This document shows positions 32,086-40,907 of a DNA stretch of 64,000 bases, one piece after another. Every line of letters begins with the position of its first letter. Position 1 is the first letter of the stretch. The position numbers and the translations under genes are program-made. The DNA is taken from the NCBI RefSeq assembly GCF_000010665.1, contig NC_012796.1, positions 434,001-498,000 of the forward strand, written 5' to 3'. The notes under the pieces were generated by a model that was not told the DNA's origin, made no database searches, and saw only the letters and a program-made list of their open reading frames with translations. Source of the stretch: Solidesulfovibrio magneticus RS-1. GTDB taxonomy: Bacteria; Desulfobacterota; Desulfovibrionia; Desulfovibrionales; Desulfovibrionaceae.

Positions 32086-33285
32086 TCAGGGGGAGCCTTG
32101 GGCGCGCCCGACCCGGCGCAAGAGGGCCAGCAGTTCGGGGTCGGCCAGGCCCGGGGGCGGCGCGTCCTCGGCCGGCGGTGCGAGCACCCGGCAGCGGACG
32201 TCGCCCGGCAGGGACTCGGCCTCCAGGCAGGCCAGCCAGCCGGCGTCCACCATCTGGCCGGACGTGGCCAGGACTGCGGCGTGGGGCAAGGCGACATCAT
32301 CCTCCAGGATCATGCCCGGGGTCAACGCCGAAAGGGGGATTTCCCGGCGCTCCAGTCCTTCCCGCTCCCCGGCCAGGGCGGTCAGGGCGTCCAGGGCCTG
32401 GGGATCGTAGAGGCCTTCCCGGCCGGCCAGGGCGTCCAGGGCCTGGTCCCGAGCGCGGCCCGAGGTCAGGAGCACGTCGTAATCCAGGGCGGCCTTGAGG
32501 AGTTTGGCCCCAAGCGGAACGTCCCGGCCGGCTCCGGCGTGGGGCGTTTCCTGGTGGCGGATTATGGCGGCCACTTCGTCAAGCTTGGGAATGTTGGCCA
32601 GCAAATCCCCGGCCAGGCCCGGGTGGCGGGCGAAAAGCCGAGCCTCGTCGCCGGCGAGATCGCCTGTCCGGCGCAGCTTGGCAAACAGGTCTTGGGGCAG
32701 GACCAGGCCCCCCAGCTGGGACAGGGTGACGGCCAGCTCGATGCGCCAGGCGTCGGGAGCGCCCAGGTAGCGGGCCATGTCGGCCACCAGCCGGCGCACG
32801 CGCATGGCCCGGGCGAAGGCCTCGGGGTTTTGCAGGGCGAGCAGGTCGGACAGCAATTTGATGATGCCGCGAAGGGCCCCTTTGAGAAAATCGCGCTCGG
32901 CCGTGGCCTGGGCATACAGGGCCGCGCCGGCGGCCAGGGATTCAGCCAGCTCCTCCTCGGGGCAGGGCTTGGCCAGGAACCGGAAGACGTGGCCGGTGTT
33001 GACGGCGTCCATGGCGGCGCGCAGATCGGCGTAGCCGGTCAGCATGATCCGCACAGTTTCGGGGGAGAGTTTTTTGAGCTGGGTGAAAAATTCCAGCCCG
33101 TCCAGGCCCGGCATCCGCAGGTCGGCCACCACCACGGCATAGGGGCCGTGCTCGGCGGCGACTTCCAGCCCCCGCAACGGGCCAAGGGCGGTTTCCGCCA
33201 GGTACTTGCGTCGAAACGTGCGTTTAAGGGTCGCCAGAATTTCTGGATCGTCGTCCACGAACAGGATTTTTGCCTTGCCGCCCAT
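32086..33285 (-). CDS. response regulator with degenerate HD-GYP-like output (paralog 1)
   Basis: A 399-residue protein. The receiver (1-125) is complete: Asp11-13, phospho-acceptor Asp55 ([11 protein letters not shown]), LTGYAD, and Lys in AKPCPEEEL. The rest aligns in order with HD-GYP phosphodiesterases, but the metal motif expected as HD reads SQ in [17 protein letters not shown] reads RHQE, and GYP is missing. Cyclic-di-GMP hydrolysis is therefore unlikely; a binding or adaptor role is inferred. It is 52% or so alike by eye to the gene at 36352-37551, but this was not computed. It lies 34 bases after the kinase. Confidence 0.8.
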   Translation of the reverse strand: MGGKAKILFVDDDPEILATLKRTFRRKYLAETALGPLRGLEVAAEHGPYAVVVADLRMPGLDGLEFFTQLKKLSPETVRIMLTGYADLRAAMDAVNTGHVFRFLAKPCPEEELAESLAAGAALYAQATAERDFLKGALRGIIKLLSDLLALQNPEAFARAMRVRRLVADMARYLGAPDAWRIELAVTLSQLGGLVLPQDLFAKLRRTGDLAGDEARLFARHPGLAGDLLANIPKLDEVAAIIRHQETPHAGAGRDVPLGAKLLKAALDYDVLLTSGRARDQALDALAGREGLYDPQALDALTALAGEREGLERREIPLSALTPGMILEDDVALPHAAVLATSGQMVDAGWLACLEAESLPGDVRCRVLAPPAEDAPPPGLADPELLALLRRVGRAQGSP

Positions 33286-33319
33286 TGGCCCGCCGCCTTT
33301 GCCGGTTGCCGGGGCGCGG

Positions 33320-34603
33320 TCAGGCCGCCCCGTGTTGCGTCTGGCCGTCTTCCAGCGGAAAACGGAGGAAAAATGTCGTGCCCTCCCCAGGGCGGGACAG
33401 GCAGTCGATGCCGCCGCCGTGGCGGGTCATGACCGCGTGGCTGATGGCCAGCCCCTGGCCGGTGCCCTTGCCCACGGCCTTGGTGGTGAAAAAGGGGTCG
33501 AAGATGCGCCCGCGCACCGCCTCGTCCATGCCCGGACCGTTGTCGGCCACGGCAATCTCGGCAAAGCCGGGAACGAGCCGGGAGGAAACGAGGATGCTCC
33601 CGTGCCGCCAGGGTTCGGCGGCGACCCGTTCCTCCACGGCCTGGGCGGCGTTTAACACCACATTGAGCAGGACCTGGGACACCTCGTGAGGGGCACCGTA
33701 CACCAAGGGCAGCTCGGGGGAAAGGTCCAGGGTCACTTCGGCGACATGTTTCCAGGCGTTGCGGGTGACGGCCACGATGTCGCGCACGCTGGCGTTGACG
33801 TCGAAAAAGAGCATCTCCCCGGTTCCGGGGTGGGACATCTGGCGCATGGCCCGCACGATGTCGGCCACCTGGCCGATGCCCTTGCGGGTATTGGCGATGG
33901 CGGCCGGGATTTCCTGGCGCAGGTAGTCGATGTCGGTTTCCCCGGCCACGCGCCGGGCCTCGGCGGCGGCGGCGGCCACGGCGGGGGCGTCGCCGGCTTC
34001 CACGGCCTCCAGCAGCCGGCCGTGGGCTTGGAGCAGGGCCAGCAGTTCGGTGAAGGCCTCGTCGAGAAAGCCGGCGTTGTAGCCGACGTACTGGACCGGG
34101 GTGTTGATTTCGTGGGCGATGCCGGCGGCCAGGCGTCCGATGGCCTGCATCCGGCGCTCGTGGATGGCCTTGAGTTCCCGGGCTTTGATCTCGCCGAGGT
34201 CCTGGCCGAGAATCAGCGCCCCCGGGGCCTCGTCGCCGGCCGGGTCCACGGGGTTGACCGTGAGCCCAAGCAGGCGCTCCTCGCCGGCTGCCGTGCGGCA
34301 GCGCACCTCGTCCACCCGCACCGGCGCGTGGGCGCGCCGGCTTTCTTCCAGAGCCAGGCGCACGTCCGGGCCTTCCCAACAAATGCCCAGGTCGAAGAAA
34401 TCCCGGCCGGCTGCGGACCCGGCCGTCAGACCGAAAACCGTTTCGGCGCTGGCGTTGAAACGACGCACGCGGTTGTGGCCGTCCAGGGTGACGAGGATGG
34501 AGCGGATGGAGCCGAGCAACAGCTCGATGTCCCGGGCGGCCAGGGCCATTTCCCGCTGGGCCGCGTCGCAGGGCATGGTTGTTTCGGCCCGGTCCGAGCT
34601 CAC
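33320..34603 (-). CDS. soluble PAS-domain histidine kinase
   Basis: A 427-residue cytosolic kinase without membrane helices. A PAS domain spans about 25-135 ([31 protein letters not shown]). The H-box is [19 protein letters not shown], with an inserted helical region of about 60 residues before the N-box [16 protein letters not shown]1 [17 protein letters not shown] and G2 [12 protein letters not shown] are intact. GTG at 34601-34603 overlaps the upstream stop (GTGA), which decides the start over an ATG nine codons later. It is the natural phosphodonor for the two receiver proteins of the operon. Confidence 0.88.
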   Translation of the reverse strand: MSSDRAETTMPCDAAQREMALAARDIELLLGSIRSILVTLDGHNRVRRFNASAETVFGLTAGSAAGRDFFDLGICWEGPDVRLALEESRRAHAPVRVDEVRCRTAAGEERLLGLTVNPVDPAGDEAPGALILGQDLGEIKARELKAIHERRMQAIGRLAAGIAHEINTPVQYVGYNAGFLDEAFTELLALLQAHGRLLEAVEAGDAPAVAAAAAEARRVAGETDIDYLRQEIPAAIANTRKGIGQVADIVRAMRQMSHPGTGEMLFFDVNASVRDIVAVTRNAWKHVAEVTLDLSPELPLVYGAPHEVSQVLLNVVLNAAQAVEERVAAEPWRHGSILVSSRLVPGFAEIAVADNGPGMDEAVRGRIFDPFFTTKAVGKGTGQGLAISHAVMTRHGGGIDCLSRPGEGTTFFLRFPLEDGQTQHGAA

Positions 34604-35412
34604 GTCCCAGCCTCTTCGAGCCAGAAGGTCAGGCCGAGCCCGCCTGTGGGCGTGTGGGCGCGCACCACCAGGCAGTCCTGGCAGGCCTGCGGATGTCCGG
34701 CCGCCGGGAGCAGGGTCCCGGTTTCCAGGCGCAGGCCCTTGTCGCGCAGCATGTCGCCGAAATAGTGGAGCACGGTGGCGTAAAAAGCGTCCAGTCCGGG
34801 GCCGGCCTGGGCGAGGCGCTCGACCAGCGGCCGCGACAGGCCGATGGTGGCGGCGAAACGCCGCTGGCCAAGCACCGTGCCCTCGATGCGGGTGTGCTCG
34901 GGGAACTCGGCGGGATCGTGGGCGCTGTCCAGGCCGTTTGCCGCGGCTTCCTCGCCGGTCCACCGCTGCAGGGCCCGGGACAGGGCGGCGAACAGGCATT
35001 CGGCCACACGGTTCTCGGCGAAAAACTCCTGCAGGTAGCGCAGGCTCACCCGCCCCTTGTCGCGCAGGGCGTAGTGGCGGCCCATGAGCGCCTGATATTG
35101 GTTCCGGTCGATGTGTCCGAGCACGAGCAGCGCCTCGCCCAGGTAGGTATGGTGGATTTTCTGGAGAAAAAGCAGGTCGTCCACGGCCCGCCGGGAGAGC
35201 TGGCGCTCCCCCACGGCGATGTCGCCGAAAAGCCGGGGATCGACGTTTTGGCGCTGTCGGATGTCCTCGGCCTGCTCGGCGGTGAGCATGCCGCGCTCCA
35301 CGGCCACCTCGCCGATGCGCTGGTTTTTTTCACGTTGGTAGGCCAGGCCCTCTGCCAATTGGGCTTCGGTGATGGCCCCCTGCTCCACCAGGAAACGTCC
35401 GAGAAAGCTCAT
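34600..35412 (-). CDS. MshEN-like two-repeat protein, possible CheX-type C-terminus
   Basis: A 270-residue protein. The N-terminal half has two repeats like the GspE/MshE N-terminal domain (FLVEQGAITEAQLAEGLAYQ, GEVAVERGMLTAEQAEDI, then KIHHTYLGEALLVLGHIDRN), a module that binds cyclic-di-GMP in MshE. The C-terminal half (IEGTVLGQRRFAATIGLSR and after) weakly recalls CheX-like phosphatases. ATG 35412 follows GAGGA, and its stop overlaps the kinase start. If the MshEN reading holds, the operon couples second-messenger binding to phosphorelay. Confidence 0.6.
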   Translation of the reverse strand: MSFLGRFLVEQGAITEAQLAEGLAYQREKNQRIGEVAVERGMLTAEQAEDIRQRQNVDPRLFGDIAVGERQLSRRAVDDLLFLQKIHHTYLGEALLVLGHIDRNQYQALMGRHYALRDKGRVSLRYLQEFFAENRVAECLFAALSRALQRWTGEEAAANGLDSAHDPAEFPEHTRIEGTVLGQRRFAATIGLSRPLVERLAQAGPGLDAFYATVLHYFGDMLRDKGLRLETGTLLPAAGHPQACQDCLVVRAHTPTGGLGLTFWLEEAGT

Positions 35413-35443
35413 GTGCGTCCTCGCGCGGCGGCAGGCCGCCTCG

Positions 35444-36259
35444 TTAGAAGCCTCTGGCCGAGGACCGTCCCGATGACGGCAGGGGGGTCTCTTCCAGGGC
35501 TTTGCGTTCGATGGCCCGGGCAAGGGCCTCGGCTTCGGGAAAGGCCGGATTGATGGCCTGGGCCATGCCGAGGAACTTGAGGGCGAGCTTTGGTTTGTCG
35601 CGTTCGAAATAGGTGCGGGCGATGTTGTACAGGAGATGGTCGTCGGTCTTGCTCAAGCGATAAGCCTTGAAATAGTAGCGCAGGGCCTGATCGTACATCT
35701 TGTGCTTGCGCATCTTGATGCCGAATTCGTTGAAGAGGTGTTTGTGCTCTTCGCCGAAGGCCGCCTCCAGGGTGATGATGCGCCGGCACACCAGCCGGGC
35801 GTTGTCCAGTTCGCCCCGGTCGAGGTAGGTGAGCCCAAGCCCGAAGGTGGCCCGGATGTGCTCCTCGTCCACCCGCAAGGCGTTTTTGTATTCGAATTCG
35901 GCCGACAGGAGTTCGCCCTCGGCCCGGTGGGCGTCGCCGGCGTCGACGTACTGTCTGGCCCGGCGCATCATGGGCACGACCTTGTTCATGTAGAGGTCGG
36001 GCTCGGGCAGGTATTCGGACAGGAGCTGTTCCCGGGTCACACGGCGGGGCTTGCCGGAGGGGATGAAATGCTTGTTGAGGCTGCGCAGGAGATAGGAGCC
36101 GTCGGCCTGCTCCTCGGCATAGACCTGGACGTTCTGCTTGACCTTGCGCTTGGTCGCGCCGAAGCCGATGAAGGCCTGGGTCTGGGTGGAAAAAACGCCG
36201 CGAAAAGGCTCGTTCGCGGCCTTGGGCGGGGGGCTGTCGGGTTGTGGAACTGCTGCCAT
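35444..36259 (-). CDS. TPR-repeat protein
   Basis: A 271-residue cytosolic protein. The first 85 residues are unassigned (AFIGFGATKRKVKQNVQVYA); the remainder has about four TPR-like units (DAHRAEGELLSAEFEYKNAL, ATFGLGLTYLDRGELDNARL, MYDQALRYYFKAYRLSKTDD, LYNIARTYFERDKPKLALK). It is probably a protein-interaction scaffold for the operon. It lies 92 bases after the first gene. Confidence 0.75.
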   Translation of the reverse strand: MAAVPQPDSPPPKAANEPFRGVFSTQTQAFIGFGATKRKVKQNVQVYAEEQADGSYLLRSLNKHFIPSGKPRRVTREQLLSEYLPEPDLYMNKVVPMMRRARQYVDAGDAHRAEGELLSAEFEYKNALRVDEEHIRATFGLGLTYLDRGELDNARLVCRRIITLEAAFGEEHKHLFNEFGIKMRKHKMYDQALRYYFKAYRLSKTDDHLLYNIARTYFERDKPKLALKFLGMAQAINPAFPEAEALARAIERKALEETPLPSSGRSSARGF

Positions 36260-36351
36260 GGGGCTGTCGGCACGGGCCGGATGGTTGGGGATGCGGACCG
36301 GATCGCGGCCCGTGCGGACGGGACGCCTGACCTTGATAGGCGCAAACGGGC

Positions 36352-37551
36352 CTAGCCATCAAGCATCATGGCAAAGGCCAGTTGTTCCGGGGGCGGCACC
36401 AGCACCCGCCAGCGGCCCTTGACGCCGCGTTCGCCGTCAAGCCGGGCCAGGCGGCGGATGGACATGGCGTTGAGTTCCAGGCCACGGCCAAGGACCAGGG
36501 TTCCGCCCAGGGCGACCACGTCCTGGTCGAGCAGCATCCCGGCGGCCAGGGCATCGGTGGGCACTTGGCGCGGTTCGAAGCCGTCGGGCAGGGTGGCCAG
36601 GGTTTCCAGGGCATCCAGGATTTCCGGGTCGTACCAGCCGTCGCGGTCGCGCATGCGGGCCAGGGCGTCGGCCTCGGGGGTTTGGGAACGCCGCTTCTCG
36701 CCGTAGTGGGCGGTCAGGGTGTCGAAATCCAGGGCGACCTTGAGGATGCGCGCGCCAAGGGGAATGCGCTCCCCGGCCAGGGCGTCGGGAGGCAGCCCGC
36801 CGCCGTCGTAGCGTTTTTCTTGATAGGCGATGATCTCGGCGACTTCACGCAGACGGGGGATGTTGGCCACAAGCTCGGCGGCGATCTTGGGGTGCATGGC
36901 GAATTCGTAGGCCTTGTCGCCGGGCAGAGGGTCGCCGCGATAGGCTCGGCGCAGGGTTTCGGCCGGCATGGCGGCGCAGCCGATCTGGGAGAGCATGGCG
37001 GCCAGCTCCAGCCGCCAGGCTTCGGCAATTCCCAGGTAGGCGCCCAGGTCCACGGCCAGACGCTTGACCCGCGACGATTTGCCGAAGGCCTCGGGGCTGA
37101 CCATTTCGAGCAGGTTGGTCAGGAGTTTTATGGTGCCGCGCACGGTGCCGCGCAGGAGTTCCTTTTCGGCGGCTATGAGCTGGTATTGGCGCAAAGCGGC
37201 TTCCAGGGCCTCTTCCAGAGCCTCCTCGGGGCAAGGCTTGGTCAGGAAGCTGAAAACCTTGCTTTTGTTGACCGCGGCGATGGCCACGTCGATGTCGGCA
37301 AAGCCGGTGAGGATGATGCGCACGGCGTCGGGGCGCAACTCCCGGACACGGCCCAGGAACTCCACGCCGTCCAGGCCCGGCATCCGCAGGTCCGAGACCA
37401 CCACGGCCACATCGGGCAGGGCGGCCAGCCGTTCCAGGCCGACTTCCGGTCCGGCCGCCGTTTCCACGGCGTAGCGTTTGCGTAGGGCGCGACCGTATGC
37501 GGCCAGGATCTCCGGGTCGTCATCGACAAAGAGGATACAGGGCTTGTCCAT
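36352..37551 (-). CDS. response regulator with degenerate HD-GYP-like output (paralog 2), first operon gene
   Basis: A 399-residue paralog, equal in length to the one at 32086-33285. Receiver intact with Asp54 ([11 protein letters not shown]) and KPCPEEAL. The output keeps more of the HD-GYP pattern (HPKIAAELVANIP, KRYDGGGLPPDALAGERIPLGARILKVALDFDTLTAHY), but again HD is SQ (MLSQIGCAAMP) and HHER is YQEK. Metal binding is thus probably lost. The ATG at 37549-37551 follows GAGG and lies only 18 bases beyond a hairpin-plus-T-run terminator. Confidence 0.82.
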   Translation of the reverse strand: MDKPCILFVDDDPEILAAYGRALRKRYAVETAAGPEVGLERLAALPDVAVVVSDLRMPGLDGVEFLGRVRELRPDAVRIILTGFADIDVAIAAVNKSKVFSFLTKPCPEEALEEALEAALRQYQLIAAEKELLRGTVRGTIKLLTNLLEMVSPEAFGKSSRVKRLAVDLGAYLGIAEAWRLELAAMLSQIGCAAMPAETLRRAYRGDPLPGDKAYEFAMHPKIAAELVANIPRLREVAEIIAYQEKRYDGGGLPPDALAGERIPLGARILKVALDFDTLTAHYGEKRRSQTPEADALARMRDRDGWYDPEILDALETLATLPDGFEPRQVPTDALAAGMLLDQDVVALGGTLVLGRGLELNAMSIRRLARLDGERGVKGRWRVLVPPPEQLAFAMMLDG

Positions 37552-37569
37552 GGTCGCCTCGCAGCCGGT

Positions 37570-37605
37570 AAAAAAAAGTCCGGGCGGCTGTGACGCCGCC
37601 CGGAC
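37570..37605 (-). terminator. strong intrinsic terminator between virion module and signalling operon
   Basis: On the minus strand an 11-bp stem (arms GTCCGGGCGGC and GCCGCCCGGAC, 6-base loop) is followed by eight Ts. It ends the 17-kb virion module yet directly abuts the ribosome site of the next operon, leaving almost no room for a promoter downstream of it. Confidence 0.85.
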
Positions 37606-37649
37606 ATGCTATAGGCTTTTCCGGCTTCGTACAAGGCGAAGCCGCGATT

Positions 37650-38159
37650 TTACGGCCAGACCGCCCTGTCTTTGGCGGCAATGACAGTCTCGACGTCCTC
37701 GGCTTGCCGGACCGTCTTTTTTCCGGTCAGCCGGGCCCGCTCCACCTGCCGGCCGTAGGCCCGCCACTTTTCGGCAGCGGCCAGCACAGCCATGGCCACC
37801 TCGCCGGCAGAGTTGGCCGTGATGCCGATCTCGCTGAAAATGTCCGGGTACTCGCCCTCGGTGGGCGTGTCGTCTTGCAGAAGCGTCCGGGCTTGGCGCT
37901 CTTTTTCCTGATAGGCGGCCATCTGCCCAGCCCCGGGCGTGAGCACGAGGCTGCGGCGGCGCTCGGCCTCGGCGTCGATGGCGTTGCAGGCCGAGGTTTT
38001 GGCGGCGTCCAAAGCCACGTCCCAGGCCTGGCCGATCTCCACGGGCGTGCCATCAGGGACGCTAAGGACGACGGCTCCCTGATAGGCGGCCAGGGACGAT
38101 GCATCAGGGGCGGCCGGGGATGTTGCCGCGATCACGCCGTTTTTTACGACTACGAACAT
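37650..38159 (-). CDS. phage tail-fibre assembly/DUF4376-like protein
   Basis: A 169-residue protein starting MFVVVKNGVIAATSPAAPDA, a beta-hairpin opening common in small proteins encoded beside tail fibres. A helical section SACNAIDAEAERRRSLVLTP followed by AAYQEKERQA matches the DUF4376/tail-chaperone pattern, and a C-terminal helix carries AAEKWRAYGRQVERARL. It lies last in the module, 11 bases after the fibre gene. ATG 38159 follows AAAGGAG. Confidence 0.7.
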   Translation of the reverse strand: MFVVVKNGVIAATSPAAPDASSLAAYQGAVVLSVPDGTPVEIGQAWDVALDAAKTSACNAIDAEAERRRSLVLTPGAGQMAAYQEKERQARTLLQDDTPTEGEYPDIFSEIGITANSAGEVAMAVLAAAEKWRAYGRQVERARLTGKKTVRQAEDVETVIAAKDRAVWP

Positions 38160-38170
38160 GCCTGGCTCCT

Positions 38171-39562
38171 TTAGGAAGTGGTAATGTACGACTGCCCGTT
38201 GAATCCGGCCGTGTTGAGAGCCGGAGACGTGTCGGTGGTGTTCGCCCGGAAAACTGTGCTGTTGGAGAAAATGTACGATCCACGTTGAGCGTTTATCCCT
38301 GTGGTGCATTTAGAAATCACACACCCTGTATAAAGGTTTGCCTTTGACATGTAGCCCAAGACAGCCGTCGTGCATCCATAGAAATACGCTGTCGTGAGGT
38401 CAAAAATTGTTTGAGACGCGGCGTAGACGCCAACAGCCCAACCGTGAAAAATCAGCTGGCCGCCTACGTTGGCCGCCGCCGCCCGGGGAGCGTACAGGCC
38501 GCGCGACGATCCTCCGAGACTGTTGAGACGCAACCCCTTGAGGTTTTTGAAAGTCGTCGGGACAGCAAAAGTAACCCCATGCACGCCGCTGGCAAAATTG
38601 AGCTGCACGCGGTTGCACGGCTTGATCACCGCGACCCCGCCGCCGACCGTGGCTGACGCTATGGCCTCGGCCAAGCACGCAATGATCGTGTTGGTCCCGT
38701 CAAAGCTGACCCCGGAGACGAGATACGCCCCGTTAAGTCCGCTGGTGCTGGAACCTGTCAGGCCGATAATATCGCCGGGCTGGATGTTTTTGGCGCCGTC
38801 GGCGTTGGAGAGATAGTTGCCGACGATGGTAAGCGTTTGGGCCAATGTGTCGATGCTCGCAATGGGCACCGTCGTCTCGGTCGAGGTGTTGCCGAGTATC
38901 TGGGTTTTGTCGGCGTCCGGATGGTCGATGGTGATGGTGCTGTTGCTGTAATACGTTCCATCGGCGACTTGAATGGTCACAACCGCACCCGAGGCAATGA
39001 GCTTGTTGGCTATGCTTGAGAGCGCCTTGGCGATGGAGGCGTACGGCGCGGCGGACGAACCGTCGCCGCTCGTGTCGTTGCCGGTGGTCGCCACGTAAAT
39101 GGTCGTATTGGTGGTGATCAGTCCTTTTACGGCGGCGGCTAATCCTGCCGGGGTCACGGCCTTGGCGGCTTCAGCCCCGGCCCTGGTCTCGGCGGCGTTG
39201 GCCAAGGCCACCAATCCCGGAACGCCGGTGGACGCGGCCGGCAGGGCGTCGCGGCCGCCAAGAGCGTGCAGCGCCGCGTGGGCGCACAGGGACTCGGGCA
39301 CATCATTGCCGTGAAGCACTTCGGCCAGATTGGCGGTCAGCGCCGCGCCGCCGTCCATGGCCGTGGCGACTACGGTGCGGCCGGTCTCGGCGTCATGGCT
39401 GGAGGACGCCACCGTGCCAAACAAAACCCCATCGGTCCCGCAGTCGGCCCGCAGCCGCAGGCCGGGCGCGAACGCGCTGACGAAGGAATCCCCGGCCGCG
39501 TTGAACACGGCGAACGTGTCGGAGGCCAGGAAGGCCACGCTATCGTAAACGGGAGTGGTCAT
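38171..39562 (-). CDS. tail fibre/spike with right-handed beta-helix
   Basis: A 463-residue appendage protein. The first 140 residues carry a fibre-attachment pattern (VPESLCAHAALHALGGRDAL, STGVPGLVALANAAETRAGA, AVTPAGLAAAVKGLI). From about 148 (TTIYVATTGNDTSGDGSSAA) a pectate-lyase-like beta-helix follows, with Ser/Thr/Gly-rich turns to the end. Such spikes bind or degrade host surface glycans. ATG 39562 follows GAGG; an ATG four codons earlier lacks a ribosome site. Composition in the helix part is more AT-rich than its neighbours. Confidence 0.8.
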   Translation of the reverse strand: MTTPVYDSVAFLASDTFAVFNAAGDSFVSAFAPGLRLRADCGTDGVLFGTVASSSHDAETGRTVVATAMDGGAALTANLAEVLHGNDVPESLCAHAALHALGGRDALPAASTGVPGLVALANAAETRAGAEAAKAVTPAGLAAAVKGLITTNTTIYVATTGNDTSGDGSSAAPYASIAKALSSIANKLIASGAVVTIQVADGTYYSNSTITIDHPDADKTQILGNTSTETTVPIASIDTLAQTLTIVGNYLSNADGAKNIQPGDIIGLTGSSTSGLNGAYLVSGVSFDGTNTIIACLAEAIASATVGGGVAVIKPCNRVQLNFASGVHGVTFAVPTTFKNLKGLRLNSLGGSSRGLYAPRAAAANVGGQLIFHGWAVGVYAASQTIFDLTTAYFYGCTTAVLGYMSKANLYTGCVISKCTTGINAQRGSYIFSNSTVFRANTTDTSPALNTAGFNGQSYITTS

Positions 39563-39570
39563 GTCTTGCC

Positions 39571-39867
39571 TCATGAAAATCGCGGCCGCACCGTGAAGCT
39601 GGCCGTCCGACCCAGGCCGGACCAATCGCCAAGGGTCAGCGCGGCCTGGAGTTTATAAACACCGGCCTCGGCCAGGTCGCCGGGCCGGGTGACATAGCGC
39701 AGCCTGGCGGCGTCCTGGCCCGGGCCGGCCACGGCCGCCGGCCAGGAGCGCGCCGCGCCCGAGGGCAGGCGCACGTGCAGGGCGGGGCTGGCCGCGCCGG
39801 TCAGGTCCCGGCCGCAGTCGACCAGGATTTCCAGGCCGACGTCGCCTTGATAGATGGTGTCTGCCAT
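39571..39867 (-). CDS. small virion-module protein, beta-rich
   Basis: A 98-residue protein (MADTIYQGDVGLEILVDCGR) with an Ig-like strand pattern ending KLQAALTLGDWSGLGRTASF. Its size, place before the fibre gene, and content fit the small neck, fibre-base or BppU-like proteins of phages. ATG 39867 follows GAGGAA. Function unknown. Confidence 0.6.
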   Translation of the reverse strand: MADTIYQGDVGLEILVDCGRDLTGAASPALHVRLPSGAARSWPAAVAGPGQDAARLRYVTRPGDLAEAGVYKLQAALTLGDWSGLGRTASFTVRPRFS

Positions 39868-39874
39868 GGGTTCC

Positions 39875-40393
39875 TCACGTCTGTTCGATGTCGATGGCGC
39901 AAGACAGGCCAAGCCGCGTGGACAGGGGGGAAGCCAGCCGAGTCGCCGTCGTTGGCGGCGAGAGCAGGCGCAGCACTTCCCGGATGCCCGTGCCGGCGAG
40001 ACAGGCCCGGGGCGCGGCGGCCAGGACGGCCGGCCGGGCAAGGGCGGTCGACGCCGCAAATGTCTTGGCCTCCCGACCGGCCATGTCCAAATCGGTCCTG
40101 GCGGCGATCAATTCCGCCAGTCCGGTTGCGGCCGCCGGCCGACCGGCGACGCCCGGGGCGGCCGAGCTGACCGGCGCCTGAGCGGCCGCGAGGGTTCCGG
40201 CCGGCCGTGTCTCCATACGCAAGGCCAGGTTCTCGCCGCCGTTATCGGCCCGGGCCGCGCCCGCGCCGCCTGTTGCCGCCAGAGCGATGGCTGGCCGGCC
40301 GACCGTCGCCTCCGCCGCCTGGCCGCCCAATTTCCCCCAGGCCGCGGCCACGGCGGTCCAGGCGGCAGCGGCGTTGCTCCACGGTCCGTTCAC
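39875..40393 (-). CDS. uncharacterised virion-module protein, Ala-rich
   Basis: A 172-residue Ala-rich protein starting MNGPWSNAAAAWTAVAAAWG. There is no recognisable domain. It is packed 7 bases before the 98-residue gene and 3 bases after the preceding one, so it is part of the same transcript. It may be structural. Confidence 0.55.
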   Translation of the reverse strand: MNGPWSNAAAAWTAVAAAWGKLGGQAAEATVGRPAIALAATGGAGAARADNGGENLALRMETRPAGTLAAAQAPVSSAAPGVAGRPAAATGLAELIAARTDLDMAGREAKTFAASTALARPAVLAAAPRACLAGTGIREVLRLLSPPTTATRLASPLSTRLGLSCAIDIEQT

Positions 40394-40396
40394 GGC

Positions 40397-40816
40397 CTAC
40401 TCCAGGGCCAGGACGCCCGAGGCGTCGAAGCGCACGGAAAACGTGCCGCCGGTGACGCCCCGGTCCGCGCCGAAGTCCAGCAGGCAGACCAGGGGGTTGG
40501 TCCGGCCGGCGACGGTTTTGGCCACGTAAATGAGCGCGTAGCGGGCCGTGATGGAGGCCTCGGTCCAGCTCGGATCGGCGGCGGCCAGGGCGGCGCTTGT
40601 GCCGGCAAGGGTCCAGGCGACGCCGGAAAGCGCCTGGCCGCCGGCCACGTAGCCCGCGCCGGCCGTTTCGCTTGCGGCCACGTCGGCCAGGGCGGCGTGG
40701 CCGGCCGAGGGGACATAGGCGCTGGTGAGCAGGGCACAGCGCACCGTGTCGGCGGCCAGGTTGAAATGCCCCTTGCCCAGCCCTTCCTTGAAGCTCGCGT
40801 AGATGAGATCGGCCAT
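40397..40816 (-). CDS. conserved-type small phage structural protein
   Basis: A 139-residue protein beginning MADLIYASFKEGLGKGHFNL, with the late motif PLVCLLDFGADRGVTGGTFSVRFD. This pattern (drop in MADLIY..., short strands, ending in a value-of-field strand) is common in small phage structural proteins of unknown role. ATG 40816 follows AGGAGG. Confidence 0.65.
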   Translation of the reverse strand: MADLIYASFKEGLGKGHFNLAADTVRCALLTSAYVPSAGHAALADVAASETAGAGYVAGGQALSGVAWTLAGTSAALAAADPSWTEASITARYALIYVAKTVAGRTNPLVCLLDFGADRGVTGGTFSVRFDASGVLALE

Positions 40817-40907
40817 GATTGCCTCCTGTGTCGCGCCGGGGCCGCGAGGCAAGACCGCGTTCCCCAAGGGGAGCGCGCCCGCGTCGAACCGGCGACGGTT
40901 TGCGGCG

